This document shows, piece by piece, positions 34,116 to 44,703 of a DNA stretch of 64,000 bases. The notes under the pieces are model-generated. The model was not told the DNA's origin. It was given only the letters and a program-made list of their open reading frames with translations, and searched no databases. Numbering within the stretch: the stretch's first letter is position 1; every line of letters begins with the position of its first letter. The position numbers and the translations under genes are program-made. The stretch comes from Adiantum capillus-veneris. Lineage: Eukaryota; Streptophyta; Polypodiopsida; Polypodiales; Pteridaceae. Location: NCBI GenBank assembly GCA_014529385.2, contig CM043944.1, forward strand, positions 69,240,895-69,304,894, written 5' to 3'.

Positions 34116-34432
34116 TATTTAGATTTACGCTTATTTACGTTAGATCGAGTCCATGCAAGAATTACTTACGGTTTAGGGTTTAGAGTTAGACGAACAGTGA
34201 AAAGATCTACTGTGAAAAGATGTTAAGATGCTGTGAAGTGCTCCAGCTAGAGAAGAGGCAAAGGGGTTTTGTCCACTACATGCAGTATCATGTAGACGTG
34301 GGTCTGTATATTTCTTGTACCCACAAATATAGGTATTTACCAATAAAGACGAGATTATAACCCGGTGGTTCTGATCTCCGTGCACCTCTAGACCGAGGTG
34401 TGCGAGGATTGGACATGACTAGAGAATGTGAG

Positions 34433-34433
<1 letters not shown>

Positions 34434-34471
<38 letters not shown>
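34434..34471. repeat. (GA)n microsatellite
   Basis: About 18 GA units just upstream of the transposase gene. Confidence 0.95.
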
Positions 34472-34474
<3 letters not shown>

Positions 34475-34536
34475 GATGAAGAATGCCAATAGAATATTAA
34501 ATTTGTTGTCCAGGTTATAAGATTTTTATCCTCATT

Positions 34537-37500
34537 ATGAGTAGTGACGAGGATGTGGGACCGTCCAACCGAAACACCTATCTCTCAACGAGGGTCTTAT
34601 GTCCTTGTAATCAATGCAAGCATGCTGTGCAACGGACAAGACGTGTTTCTTTGCAGCACGTTCGTGAATTTGGCGAGTTCGATCCATCTATTATAGATCG
34701 AGTTGTTGCCAATTATAACTCGTCGGACTCTGACGCTGGCCAACAAGCAGCAATCTTGCAACCCAATAGACGTGTTCGCAGGCGCTTTGGTCAAGTAGCA
34801 TATGTGAGGCCACAAAATGTAGCCTCTGATAGCTCGGGGGATGATCATGCAGAGCGCATTCCCAATGAGGCAATGTTTGAGCCCGAGATTGATGAAATGA
34901 TCGAGACGATCATGGATTCAGAAAGGCTTATCTATGATGATATGAAAAGTGAAGCCAATACGCCATTGTATAATGGAGCACGTACGTCTAGATTGAAAGC
35001 ACTCCTGGTTCTTCTCAACATGCAGGCAAAGTTTGGATGGAGTGACACTAGCGTCACAGCGCTTTTCAGGTGATCTATTACAATTAGTTTACTTTAATAA
35101 AACTCTAAATGTATAATGATCTGATAGATTTTCACACGACTGTATCGTATTTTTATGTTGTGTAGATTGCTGAAAGAGCACATTCTACCAGCTGACAATG
35201 TGATGCCAGATTCCCGAGATGAAGCAAGAAAGATTTTACGAAACTTGGGGATGGATTACAATTCTATCCACGCTTGTCCTAATGACTGCATTCTTTTCAG
35301 AGGGGAATACATAGACATGGAGAAGTGTCCGAAATGTGATTCCGAAAGATATCGAGTAGATCTCCACGGGACAAAAATTCCACAAAAGGTTTTGCGACAT
35401 TTTCCTCTGCTTCCTTGCATCAAGCATTTCTTCGAATGTAAGTCCATGGCCGCCCTAGCATCATGGCATGAGGAGAATAAATCTTTGGATGGTGTGCTAC
35501 GAATTCCTGCAGATTGCGCAGCCTGGAAACATATAGATGGAACATGGTTGGATTTTGCCAGGGAAGCTCGAAATTTGCGCTTAGGCCTGGCTATGGATGG
35601 CGTAAATCCATTTGGTCAAAGATCAACATCTTACAGTGTATGGCCCGTTGTCATCGTCAACTACAACATTCCCCGGTGGTTGACTATGAAGAAGGGGCAC
35701 CTATGGCTAAGCTTGATTGTGCCAGGGCGATATAAAGTGGAGAATATGGATGTGTATCTTCGTCCACTATTGGAAGAGCTACAACAATTGTGGATTGGCA
35801 TAGAGGTGGTGGATATGAGCCGACACACAGGACGACGGAATGCTTTGATCAGAGGCATTCTAATGTGGACCATGCATGACTATCCCGGGCTAGCAGAATG
35901 CTCAGGTGATCTATTGACACTCCTCACTCAGACACTGTAAATCTTGTTTTTTCGCATAGTTGATCTATTATCATGTGTATACATGCAGGGCTTCAAACAA
36001 GCGGATACAGAGCATGTGTCACATGTGGACCTAGACTGAATGCACGTAGGGCGCCCTCACTGAAGAAGCAAATCTAAGAAGGTCATCAAGCGTATCTTCC
36101 AGAGAATCATGTGTTACGCGCTGGCTTTTTGGGAAGAGAGCCACCAAGGATGTCTGCACAAGCATGGTTAGAGCAGAAGGAGATGTGCGATGACGGATTG
36201 CCTCCAGGGATGAAGAGACTATCTCTATGGTACGAGTTACCATAATGGCCCCGACTCATGATCAATCACTTTCTCGATCCAATGCACATATTCAAGAATG
36301 TGGGTAATCTACTATGGGACCATCTGACCGGCAAGAAAGATACTTTGGGAGCCAGAGTTGACCTTAGAAATGTGGATCGTATGGAGCAATATTGGCTGCA
36401 AACAGCGTCTGATGGATTGATAAAACTCCCTAAAGCACCATGGATTTTCACAGGAGCCCAAGAACGCAAAGTAAAAGAGACCATTCGATCTTTGCGGACC
36501 CCCACTGGCGTAATGCACTCGCTCCGAACGTGTTTTACTAAAGAAGGAAATCTTACCGGTTTGAAGTCACATGATTGGCATAAAATGTGTCAGGTACATT
36601 CATAGTGGACTTTAATATCATTGCTGCACATACTTTACAGTTTATTTTACCGTTTGCCATTGAGGGATGTTTGTCTCTCGACATCCGTAACACAATCTAC
36701 AAACTTGCAAAGCTGGTGCAATGGATCTCACAAAAGGAGATCAACGTAGACTCCATACCATTCGCCAAACTAAATGCTACGGAGCTTGTGTGCATGTTTG
36801 AGAAACATTTTCCTACTACCATGCTAACCATTCAGGTGCATCTTCTTGTTCACATAGTTGATGAGGTGGAAATAGCTGGCACAGTTCATTCCAGATGGAT
36901 GTTCTTCTTAGAACGTTTCATGAAAACACTTAAGGGATATGTGCGTCAAAAGGCACGTCCGGAGGGTAGCATGGCAGAAGGTTGGTTGGTATCAGAGTCC
37001 CTAGTGTACATTGGAGAGTGGCTAGACGGATTTGATAAAGCCCGGGACATGCTATGGCGAACCATAGATGATGAGCGCATATTTGGGATTGTCATGTGCA
37101 ATCTCGGTGTTGAGAAGAAGATGACGGAAGATCTAGAGGCTAAAATCAACCGATTTTGCATGCTTCACAATCCAATGATGCAAAAGTGGATTTCACAATA
37201 CGAGGATGCAAAGCAAGAGCGACAAAGGGCACGAATCGAGTGGAGACGGGGAAGACGACCACCGATGCACTATCCGACGGGTCTGGAGAGCCTACCAACA
37301 TTCATGAGCTTAAGATGGTTGCACAACCAATTGAAAAGCGCACAACAATGCGGTGACGAAGTGACTGAGGAAGAGTGGGAGTACTCTCGGGGTTGCGCGA
37401 CCAAGGTAAGTTTGCAATGTACGACTAGCTAGTGACTTTATTTCTAAACGTTTGAACGGCCACTCATAATCTTTGTTCGTTGTAGTATATGTCATACACA

Positions 37501-38238
37501 GCAGCATGGTGTAAAGGTCGACATTTTAGGGTGGAACGGATCGACAAAAAGCGTTTTACTCAAGATTGTGGAATCATGGCAAAATTTGAACAGTCTAGTC
37601 GACGACGTTCCTCTGATGCAGATCCTGTGGTGGCGGAACTCACTTACTTCGGCACGCTACAAGAGATTTTGAGGATCGATTACAGAGGATTTTTTGTCGA
37701 CTTGTTCGACGTGCAATGGTTCAAGATAATCATGGAGGGTCGCAACGCTACTGTGCGTAGAGGAGAGTCTGGTTTTCTTGAGGTGGATTCTACTAAGAAA
37801 TGGACTGACTTTAGAGACACTTTCGTACTACCCGAGCATTGTGAACAAGTAAGTATGTAAATAGTTAACATCCCCCTTTTACAAGTTATGTGCTTGAAAG
37901 CTCTCATGTAAGTTATGTGGCTCTGGCAGGTAATATTTCATCCTACAAAGTCTACATCAAACTGGTGGTACGTCATAGAGGTAGCCCCTCGTAGTGCAAG
38001 GACGTATGAAGGCTACCATGTGCCAATCACAACGGCATCAATGCAGGAGATCAGAGAAGATGCTCAATCAGAAGCCGCTACGGTGGTGCCAGACGAGCAT
38101 CAAGATGCTACTACTCTATATGGGGTGCATGCAGAGGAGCTACAAAATGAAACAGAGGATATGTGTTTAAACGGAGAGCTCTATATAGATATAGGAAGTT
38201 ATGCTGAGTTATGCAAGGATGAGAGAGAGATCTCTTAA
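34537..38238 (+). pseudogene. TNP2-type CACTA transposase, six exons, two nonsense codons
   Basis: Exons read by phase: 34537-35069, 35166-35905, 35989-36593, 36641-37405, 37486-37848, 37930-38238; every joint keeps frame. Domains: a transposase-associated zinc region (CPCNQCKH, residues ~28-35), Transposase_21 core (LAMDGVNPFG, VENMDVYLRPLLEEL, TSGYRACVTCG, LDPMHIFKNV), DUF4218 (LPFAIEGCLS, AGTVHSRWMFFLERFMKTLKGYVR) and DUF4216 (FFVDLFDVQWF). It would cut the element ends. Total ~1,104 codons. TAA at 36075-36077 (before EGHQAYLP) and 36243-36245 (before WPRLM) both fall where relatives usually have tyrosine. Intron 3 is only 47 bases. The start ATG is the first in frame. Confidence 0.88.
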
Positions 38239-38510
38239 AGCCACAAATATTGTATTTGAACAATTTTGCTTCGTGTTGTAAAAGCTCTGGCTCTCTAAGT
38301 ACCTTCCATGGTGTATAACGCTCTTTTCTACTCGCGCTCACATCTTTTGATTGAAAATTCTGAGTTTTCGACTTGCCTCTTCTATCACTCAATTCATTGC
38401 ATCATTGTATTTATATGCGTCATGACGTCATTGTATTTAATGGTCTTTGCGTCATTGTCTACTCTATTCATTCAATATTAAGTTTAAATATTCGTGTGTT
38501 TAATGCAGGT

Positions 38511-39800
38511 ATGGATGATGAGGAGTTTCTTTCTTCTTTGTCACTGCAGCAGAGACAGTGGTACGTGGAGCGTCATCGCTCTGGCGCATCATCGCGCGTT
38601 CCTACTCCATCCGCATCTCCCTCTCTCCCGCTCAGAAGCTTCGGTGTCGACGAGACGATCTTCACACTCGTCTAGACACGGGCGCTCTAGTGGTGGCGGT
38701 TGTTGTGGGGATTCCGCCGCCGATGCCTCCACACCGCCTCGTGTTCGACGAGGCTCTTTACCCTCCCCTTCTTTGCCCGCCCCCACACCAGCCACAGCAT
38801 CGCCATCTACGCCAGGTTTTGCGCGGCTGACTGTTCCTAGCAGCTACACACCTCTACCTACTCCGCCAGGAGCCACCCCATTCGACACTCCTCGCTTCGG
38901 GGCCCAGACGCCGGTGGAGACACCTGACGTCCGTACCCCCATCGACACGCCGCTAGAGACCCCTGTCGGGACACCCAGGTTCATGCGTCACCAGCCAGAG
39001 GGCTTGCCTTACTCCGTCGACTTCAGCGACGGCATCATCATGGATGATGACGGCAAGAAGGTGATCTCGCGCATGCGTGGTCTTTGCTCTCAGCTATTTA
39101 GACACTACATACTAAACAAATGGATTGAAGTACCAAGTGATTTAAAAGCCAGAGTCATCAGCATACTTCATGATGAGTTTCCCGTTCCAACACGGGATCA
39201 GCGCTTCAATGAAGACCTGATGAAGATTCGAATGCGCGAATACTACAAACACAAGCGTTCCGAAGTGCAAAAAGCAATCAAGCATGGGTGGAACAGGCCA
39301 GATTGGCTGGCCAAAGAAGATTGGAAGAATGCGAAGAAAGCAGCGCACGAGAATCCCGACAAGTGGAAGCAACAAAAGGATGCAGCCAGAGCGCGAGTAG
39401 AGGCAGGGAGCTCGCACCACTTGGGGAGCGGTGGATGGACATCATTTGAGGCCGATTTTGTAAGTGTTTTCGCATTGCTCTTTATCTTCGATAGTTTAGG
39501 GTTTATGAGTTTTTAAATTCTAACATAATGAAATCTTTGTATGTTTTGACAGTGGTCGATGACAGGACGTGATCCCACACCGTACGAGCGCGAGTACGCA
39601 GGCAGGAAGGGCTTAAACGCCCTGATGGACATTCTCAGTTCTCACGGCGGCATGGTTAGTATTAGGGTTTACTCTTTTCTATTTTTTGTATTGTTTTATA
39701 AATGTCGTTATATGTTTATACTTACTGAAAGCTGTCTTATTGTCTTTTTTTGCAGAATCCGACAGATACGCCACTTGGACGCGATGAGACGTCTGACTAG
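38511..39800 (+). pseudogene. Second CACTA gene, Ptta/En-Spm (Transposase_24-like), three exons, one frameshift
   Basis: ATG 38511 starts MDDEEFLSSLSLQQRQWYVE. The frame shifts by one base between about 38600 and 38650 and continues in a Pro/Ser/Thr-rich region with repeated TP motifs (FDTPRFGAQTPVETPDVRTP). A charged conserved part follows: LCSQLFRHYILNKWIEVP, FNEDLMKIRMREYYKHKR, WLAKEDWKNAKKAAHENPDK. Exons 38511-39459, 39553-39654 and 39756-39800 join in phase and end NPTDTPLGRDETSD. Such second genes in CACTA elements bind subterminal repeats and help transposition. The position, 270 bp after the transposase gene on the same strand, fits. Confidence 0.8.
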
Positions 39801-40159
39801 ACGACGTCAGTTTAGCCGTAGCTAGATAGCATTAGTTTAGGGTTTCTCATAGCTTATGTATCATGAGACGGATTTTATACGTCTTTTTGAACCATGTATA
39901 TTATTACATTTGTCACCGCAGTTCATTTTGCCAATCAATTCTTTATACCTATGATGTTGTACAATTGTCATTATTACATTTGCCAATCAATTCATTTTGC
40001 CTATGATGTGTACAATTGTCAATTTTACGCTTGTCAATTTTGCAAACAATGCGTCTTGTGGGTGACTATTTTGGGTCTATTATCTACCCTTGCACTTTTT
40101 TAAAAAATAGAATCAAGTACAATATGGTTGATGGGTGGCAGGGAATTCAATGCCTTGTC

Positions 40160-40378
40160 ACCAAAAAGAAATTCTCTCGGGCGTCGCTATAACCGTCGCT
40201 ATTTATGGCTCTGTAGCGTCGCTATAGACTTCTGTGTAAACGTCGCTATGACCGTCGCTATGAGCGTCTCTATATAGCGACGCTTATAGCGACGCTATTA
40301 GCGACGGTTTTAGCGATGCCGGGGGTTATGTATTTCCGTCGCTAACAGCGTCACAAAAGCACACAACCTCTTGTAGTG
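40160..40378 (+). repeat. Right subterminal repeats and TIR of the CACTA element
   Basis: At least ten copies of CGTCGCTAT/TAGCGACG in both orientations between 40171 and 40345, densest at 40250-40310, then the 12 bp TIR. The right end is more repeat-rich than the left, as in maize En/Spm. Confidence 0.92.
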
Positions 40379-40381
40379 ACG

Positions 40382-41049
40382 ACCACCAAAATCCCATGTA
40401 TACATCATATGGTCACCATGTTTATATTGAAGGGTCACCTTTGGTAGTGGACCAATAGCATCCAAACCCCATACAGAAGTCATGAGTGTTGACGTCCTTA
40501 CTCTCTCGTACCTTTATCTCTTGCTTTGGAATTACACCCATTGGATAGTCCAACCACCAAGGAAAACATTTGCCTCCTAGGTTGTTAATATTCTCTCAAG
40601 AAAATATGGAGATTATATGGTATTCTCATTGCACACATTAATCCACTATATAGTGAATATTGGGGTTGCATCCAATTGCTACTCCTCTATGCATTGCACA
40701 TTCCATCTAGGAAAATTTCTTAGCACCATCCACTTTCCATGCAAATAAAATTAAATAAAATCACACCTGATAACAAAATGAAAGAGGACATCTGATTTTA
40801 TGAAAAAAAACTAGAGTTCCCTTTGTATGAAGCCACTTTTTCAAAACAAACTAGAGTTTCCTTTGTATGGAGACCACTTTTTCAAAACAAACTATTCATC
40901 CCACCTTGGGCTTACAGCTAAGGCTCTTGTTTAGAGCTGTGTGTGTGTGTGTGTGTGTGTGTGTTAGGAAATATGATGTAGCTAAGTAGATAATTGAGTA
41001 GATTACTTAATGGAGAGAGATAATTTTCACACACAAAAGATTATATAGT

Positions 41050-41090
<41 letters not shown>

Positions 41091-41142
41091 ACACAATGTA
41101 CGTGGCTTGCCCAATGTGGGCTACATCCACGGGGGAAGCAGC
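40382..41142. other. Flanking DNA with (TG)n and (GA)n microsatellites
   Basis: It completes unit 2 of the duplication begun at 32348. TG repeat at 40938-40965 and GA repeat at 41051-41089. A near-tandem phrase (ACTAGAGTT(C/T)CCTTTGTATG.AG.CCACTTTTTCAAAACAAACTA) occurs at 40811 and 40850. 40963-41142 may be the start of an LTR described separately. Confidence 0.6.
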
Positions 41143-41296
41143 TGTTGAGGGAGAAGGAGAGAGCACGGAAGTAGAACCCCAAAGTGTGTAGAATAAACAC
41201 ATGAGATGATGAATATATAGAGGGGACCTGGGTGCCATATATAGAGAAGCCATATATTGGGGTTCTACTTCTGTGCTCTCTCATTCTCCCTCAACA
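41143..41296 (+). repeat. Rearranged left LTR: ~117 bp inverted plus 40 bp direct
   Basis: 41143-41259 is the reverse complement of LTR positions 43954-44070 with three mismatches. 41257-41296 matches the direct LTR end 44031-44070 with one mismatch. The joint lies on a shared TTG at 41257-41259. The block therefore carries a ~40 bp terminal inverted repeat of its own, starting TGTTGAGGGAGAA and ending TTCTCCCTCAACA. Confidence 0.93.
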
Positions 41297-41310
41297 TGGT
41301 ATCAGAGCAG
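41297..41310 (+). other. Primer-binding site (initiator Met-tRNA)
   Basis: TGGTATCAGAGCAG, identical to the site of copia copy 2 at 10067. Confidence 0.95.
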
Positions 41311-41339
41311 TACATTTTTGTTTTCAATTTTTCTCCTGA

Positions 41340-42550
41340 TAAAAATCGATTTTGCGAGAGGGATCGGAATCGATGTGGTCTACAACTTTGCAGATAGAAG
41401 TTTCTTCAAATTCTGCACCGATTTTGAGTTATCGTTCACGGACTGCGTACATACCTGAAAAGCAGCTTCCGCAATTTGTTTTTGATTTTTCTGCTAATTG
41501 GAAACGATTTTGCAGAAACTACTCGCGAAAAGGAATCAGAATCGATGTGGTCTACAACTTTGCAGAAGGAAGGTTCTTCAAATTCTGCACTGATTTTGAG
41601 TTATCGTTCACGGACTGCGTACATACCTGAAAAGCAGCTTCCGCGTTTTGTTTTTGATTTTTCTGCTAATTGGAAACGATTTTGCAGAAACTACTCGCGA
41701 GAGAGACCGGAATCAATGTGGTCTACAACTTTGTAGAAGGAAGTTTTTTCAAATTCTACACCGATTTTGACTTATCATTCGCGGACTGCGTACATACCTA
41801 AAAAGCAACTTCCGCTTTTTGTTTTTAATTTTTCTGCTAATTAGAAACGATTTTGCAGAAACTACCCGAGAGAGAGATCGGAATCGATGCGGTCTACAAC
41901 TTTGCAGAAGGAAGTGTTTTCAAATTCTGCACCGATTTTGAGTTATCGTTCGCGGATTGCGTACATACCTAAAAAATAATTTTTGTTTTTTGTTTTTTAT
42001 TTTTCTGCTTATTGAAAACGATTTTGCAGAAACTACCCGCGGGGGAGACTGGAATCAATGTGTTCTACAACTTTGCAAAAGAAAGTGTTTTCAAATTCTG
42101 CACCAATTTTGAGTTATCGTTCGCGGACTGCGTACATACCTAAAAAGCAATTTTTGTTTTTTGTTTTTTATTTTTCTGCTTATTGAAAACGATTTTGCAG
42201 AAACTACTCGCGAAAGAGACCGGAATCGATGTGTTCTACAACTTTGCAGAAGAAAGTGTTTTCAAATTCTGCACCAATTTTGAGTTATCGTTCGCGGACT
42301 GCGTATATACCTAAAAAGCAATTTTCGTTTTTTGTTTTTTATTTTTCTGCTTATTGAAAACGATTTTGCAGAAACTACCCGCGTGAGAGACCGGAATCGA
42401 TGTGTTCTACAACTTTGCAGAAGAAACTACCCGCGATGAGGATTGGAATCGATGTGGTCTATAACTTTGCAGAAGAAAGTTTCTCTAAATTCTGCACCGA
42501 TTTTGGGTTATCGTGTCGGACTGCGAATATGTTTGAAAATCAAAATTTTA
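41340..42550 (+). repeat. 171 bp tandem array in the leader, about seven units
   Basis: The anchor AATC(G/A)ATGTGGTCTACAAC recurs at 41368, 41540, 41711, 41882, 42053, 42224, 42395 and, after a shortened unit, 42447. The period is 171-172 bases, which is 57 codons, so frames stay open through the first units; stops later and the lack of any known domain argue against a protein. Each unit ends with GAAAACGATTTTGCAGAAACTAC.CGCG. Confidence 0.95.
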
Positions 42551-42839
42551 CTTTTTGCTTTTTATTTTTCTCATAATTGAAAACTTCTCAATTATAATTT
42601 TCTTCATCAATCATATATTTGTTACTGACGTAACTTTGCTGTAGAAGCCAGTTACACATCGTTCCGATTCAGTCGAGCCGTTGATGATCGTCCAAATTCT
42701 ATCGAGCTACTGTTGGTACATGATCTTTTGTTATATGATATACTCATTCATTGATTCTTGTATAATTATTCTTTTAGAGATATAGTTTACGTCGTTTTAT
42801 TGATAATTTCTCATTGATACCATAGTGATTTTGATGGTA

Positions 42840-43215
42840 CCATGATGATGTTTTGTTAATACTTTGGTCATGGTGATTTTCGTTGATACCATGATGATAT
42901 GTCATTGATACCATGGTTATTCTCGGTGGTGCCATGATGATATTTCGTTGATACCATGGTTATTCTCGGTGATTCCATGATGATATTTCGTGGATTCCAT
43001 GGTGATTTTTGTTGATACCATGATGATGTTTTGTTGATACCATGGTTATTCTCGGTGATACCATGATGTTGTTTCGTTGATACCATGGTTATTCTTGGTG
43101 ATTCCATGGTGATGTTTCGTTGATACCATGGTTATTCTCGGTGATACCATGATGTTGTTTCGTTGATACAATGATTATTCTCGGTGATATCATGATGCTT
43201 TTCGTTGATACCATG
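42840..43215 (+). repeat. 43 bp minisatellite of two related half-units
   Basis: The unit TTTCGTTGATACCATGGTTA...CTCGGTGATACCATGATGTTG repeats about eight times. Each unit holds two ~21 bp halves, both built on GTTGATACCATG/GTGATACCATGA. A 79-codon reverse frame (HHGI/NNHGIN repeats) is translation of the repeat. Confidence 0.9.
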
Positions 43216-43862
43216 ATCATTTATTCATTTTTATTGATATAATGATGATATTTTGTTAATACTTTGATGGTATTCATTGATCACTACATTGATAAATGTT
43301 GTTTTATGTAGTATATACACATATCATTTGTATCACGTAATCACACATTTTGTACTTTTACATTTATACTTTATGTACCATATGTTGTCGTGCGTATATA
43401 TGTCGTCAAAAGAGTGGCGTCGCGAACCATCTCTTATGGCATTGTGAACGTAATTATTTCATTAACGATGCTAATAATTTTCATGACATGTTTTTTTTGG
43501 AGTCTATGATCTATGTAGGATTGATCAAAGAATTGATTTTATGAAGACAAACTTGGTGACAATAAAAGATTTATGAAGATATGTTTGGTGATGCCATATT
43601 GATGACAACATGAAGACATGTTTGGTGATGCGATATTGATGACAAGCTACACAGCAGATTCACGGAGACACTTTTGATTACAAGCTAATCGATAGCTTTT
43701 ACACCTCTTTATTGAACCTTTGTATTCATTATTGTATTGATAGGATAGGAGTAATGTAACTCCTCATAAAACATTCATTGTAAAAGGAGTGATGTAGCTC
43801 CTCGTAAACATTTGTATATTCAATGATTTTTATAATATAACGGTGGGTGTATATAGAGCTGT

Positions 43863-43928
43863 GGGTTTTTCCCTTGATCCCCCAAGGATTTTTTCATCCA
43901 CAGTTAGGGACCCTTATTTGAGCGGGGG
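43863..43928 (+). other. Conserved 3' hairpin and polypurine tract of the non-autonomous element
   Basis: GGTTTTTCCCTTGATCCCCCAAGG-ATTTTTTCATCCA and TTATTTGAGCGGGGG closely match 15205-15270 of copia copy 2, including the short stem. Outside this block and the primer site the two elements do not align. Confidence 0.85.
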
Positions 43929-44070
43929 TGTTGAGCTTATATGTGAAGCTACTCAATATATGGCTTCTCTATATATGGCACCCAGGTCCCCTCTATATAT
44001 ACATCATCTCATGTGTGTATTCTACACACTTTGGGGTTCTACTTCTGTGCTCTCTCCTTCTCCCTCAACA
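43929..44070 (+). repeat. 3' LTR of the non-autonomous element
   Basis: 142 bp, TGTTGAGCTT...CCCTCAACA, with 7 bp inverted ends TGTTGAG/CTCAACA. A TATATA motif lies near 43997. Confidence 0.95.
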
Positions 44071-44663
44071 GCAGCCACTCTATGGCTTTAGTAATTCAAA
44101 CAAGAAGTAAGTTACAAAGGGATTACACCCTTTTGGAGCTCCCACCTTGCTTCACTCTCACCTCCTCACATCAACTTCACAATGCACCACAATGCTTCAC
44201 AATCCATTTTTGTGTGTAGAAAAGGCCTCATTTTATAGGCCAAAAGGGCTACCCTCTCTAATGAGAGGCATCCATGTGTAGCCACCCTTGTGTTGACAAG
44301 TCCAAATTGGACCCTCCAATCCGCCCATGTGTGGCCGCCCTTGAGAAGACAAGTCCACCTTTGAAATCGGTCACTGGCCACATCGACCATTGACTTTTGA
44401 CCACCAGCCACCAGCCATTGACTACGGGCCACCGACCAACCGGCCAAATGACCGGCCGTTTTCTACCACTTTTCGGCCATAATATTCTGGCAAAGCCAGT
44501 CTCGAGCAAAGCTCGATACTGGCCATTGAAATTTTGGTTTCCGACGAGTGATTTTCTTCACGCATGATGGCTTCTGGGGATGGCTTCTCCTCGTAATGGG
44601 AGGCTTACAAATGTTCATTTTTAATACAAAAAATTACAAGGGGTGAATCAAGATCCATACTTA

Positions 44664-44666
<3 letters not shown>

Positions 44667-44703
<37 letters not shown>

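Larger units (their letters stand above)
32423..40378 (+). mobile_element. Complete En/Spm (CACTA) DNA transposon with captured host gene fragment
   Basis: It begins CACTACAAGAGG (32423-32434) and ends with the exact reverse complement (40367-40378). A 3 bp duplication ACG (32420-32422 and 40379-40381) flanks it, the standard length for this superfamily. Both ends carry clusters of AGCGACG/CGTCGCT subterminal motifs. Inside, on the + strand: a HIPP gene fragment, a TNP2-type transposase gene and a second Ptta/En-Spm-type gene. Length is 7,956 bp. Two nonsense codons and one frameshift suggest this copy is not autonomous, but it looks young. Confidence 0.97.
41143..44070 (+). mobile_element. 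Non-autonomous LTR retrotransposon with an inverted left LTR
   Basis: The unit is flanked by a perfect 5 bp duplication GCAGC (41138-41142 and 44071-44075). The right end is a normal 142 bp LTR preceded by a polypurine tract, and the left end is followed by a perfect initiator-Met primer site. The left 'LTR' is instead an inverted LTR segment fused to the last 40 bases of a direct LTR. The interior has no retroelement gene, only tandem arrays and AT-rich DNA. It must have used enzymes supplied by another copia element. Confidence 0.92.
40963..44666 (-). repeat. Candidate LTR interrupted by the 41143-44070 element
   Basis: With the inserted element removed, the flanks 40963-41142 and 44076-44666 join at GCAGC. 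On the minus strand they run from TGTTAAGTATGGATC to ...TTTCCTAACA, i.e. TGTTA...TAACA termini, about 770 bp. No target duplication, primer site or second copy is seen, so a solo LTR is only a suggestion. Confidence 0.3.

Noticed and set aside
34170-34190. Telomere-like TTTAGGGTTTAG
   Set aside because: Only about two units; such words are common in plant untranslated regions.
41352-41736. Overlapping open frames in the 171 bp array, looking like a repeat protein
   Set aside because: The period is a multiple of three, so absence of stops in early units carries over automatically; later units have stops and no domain is recognisable.
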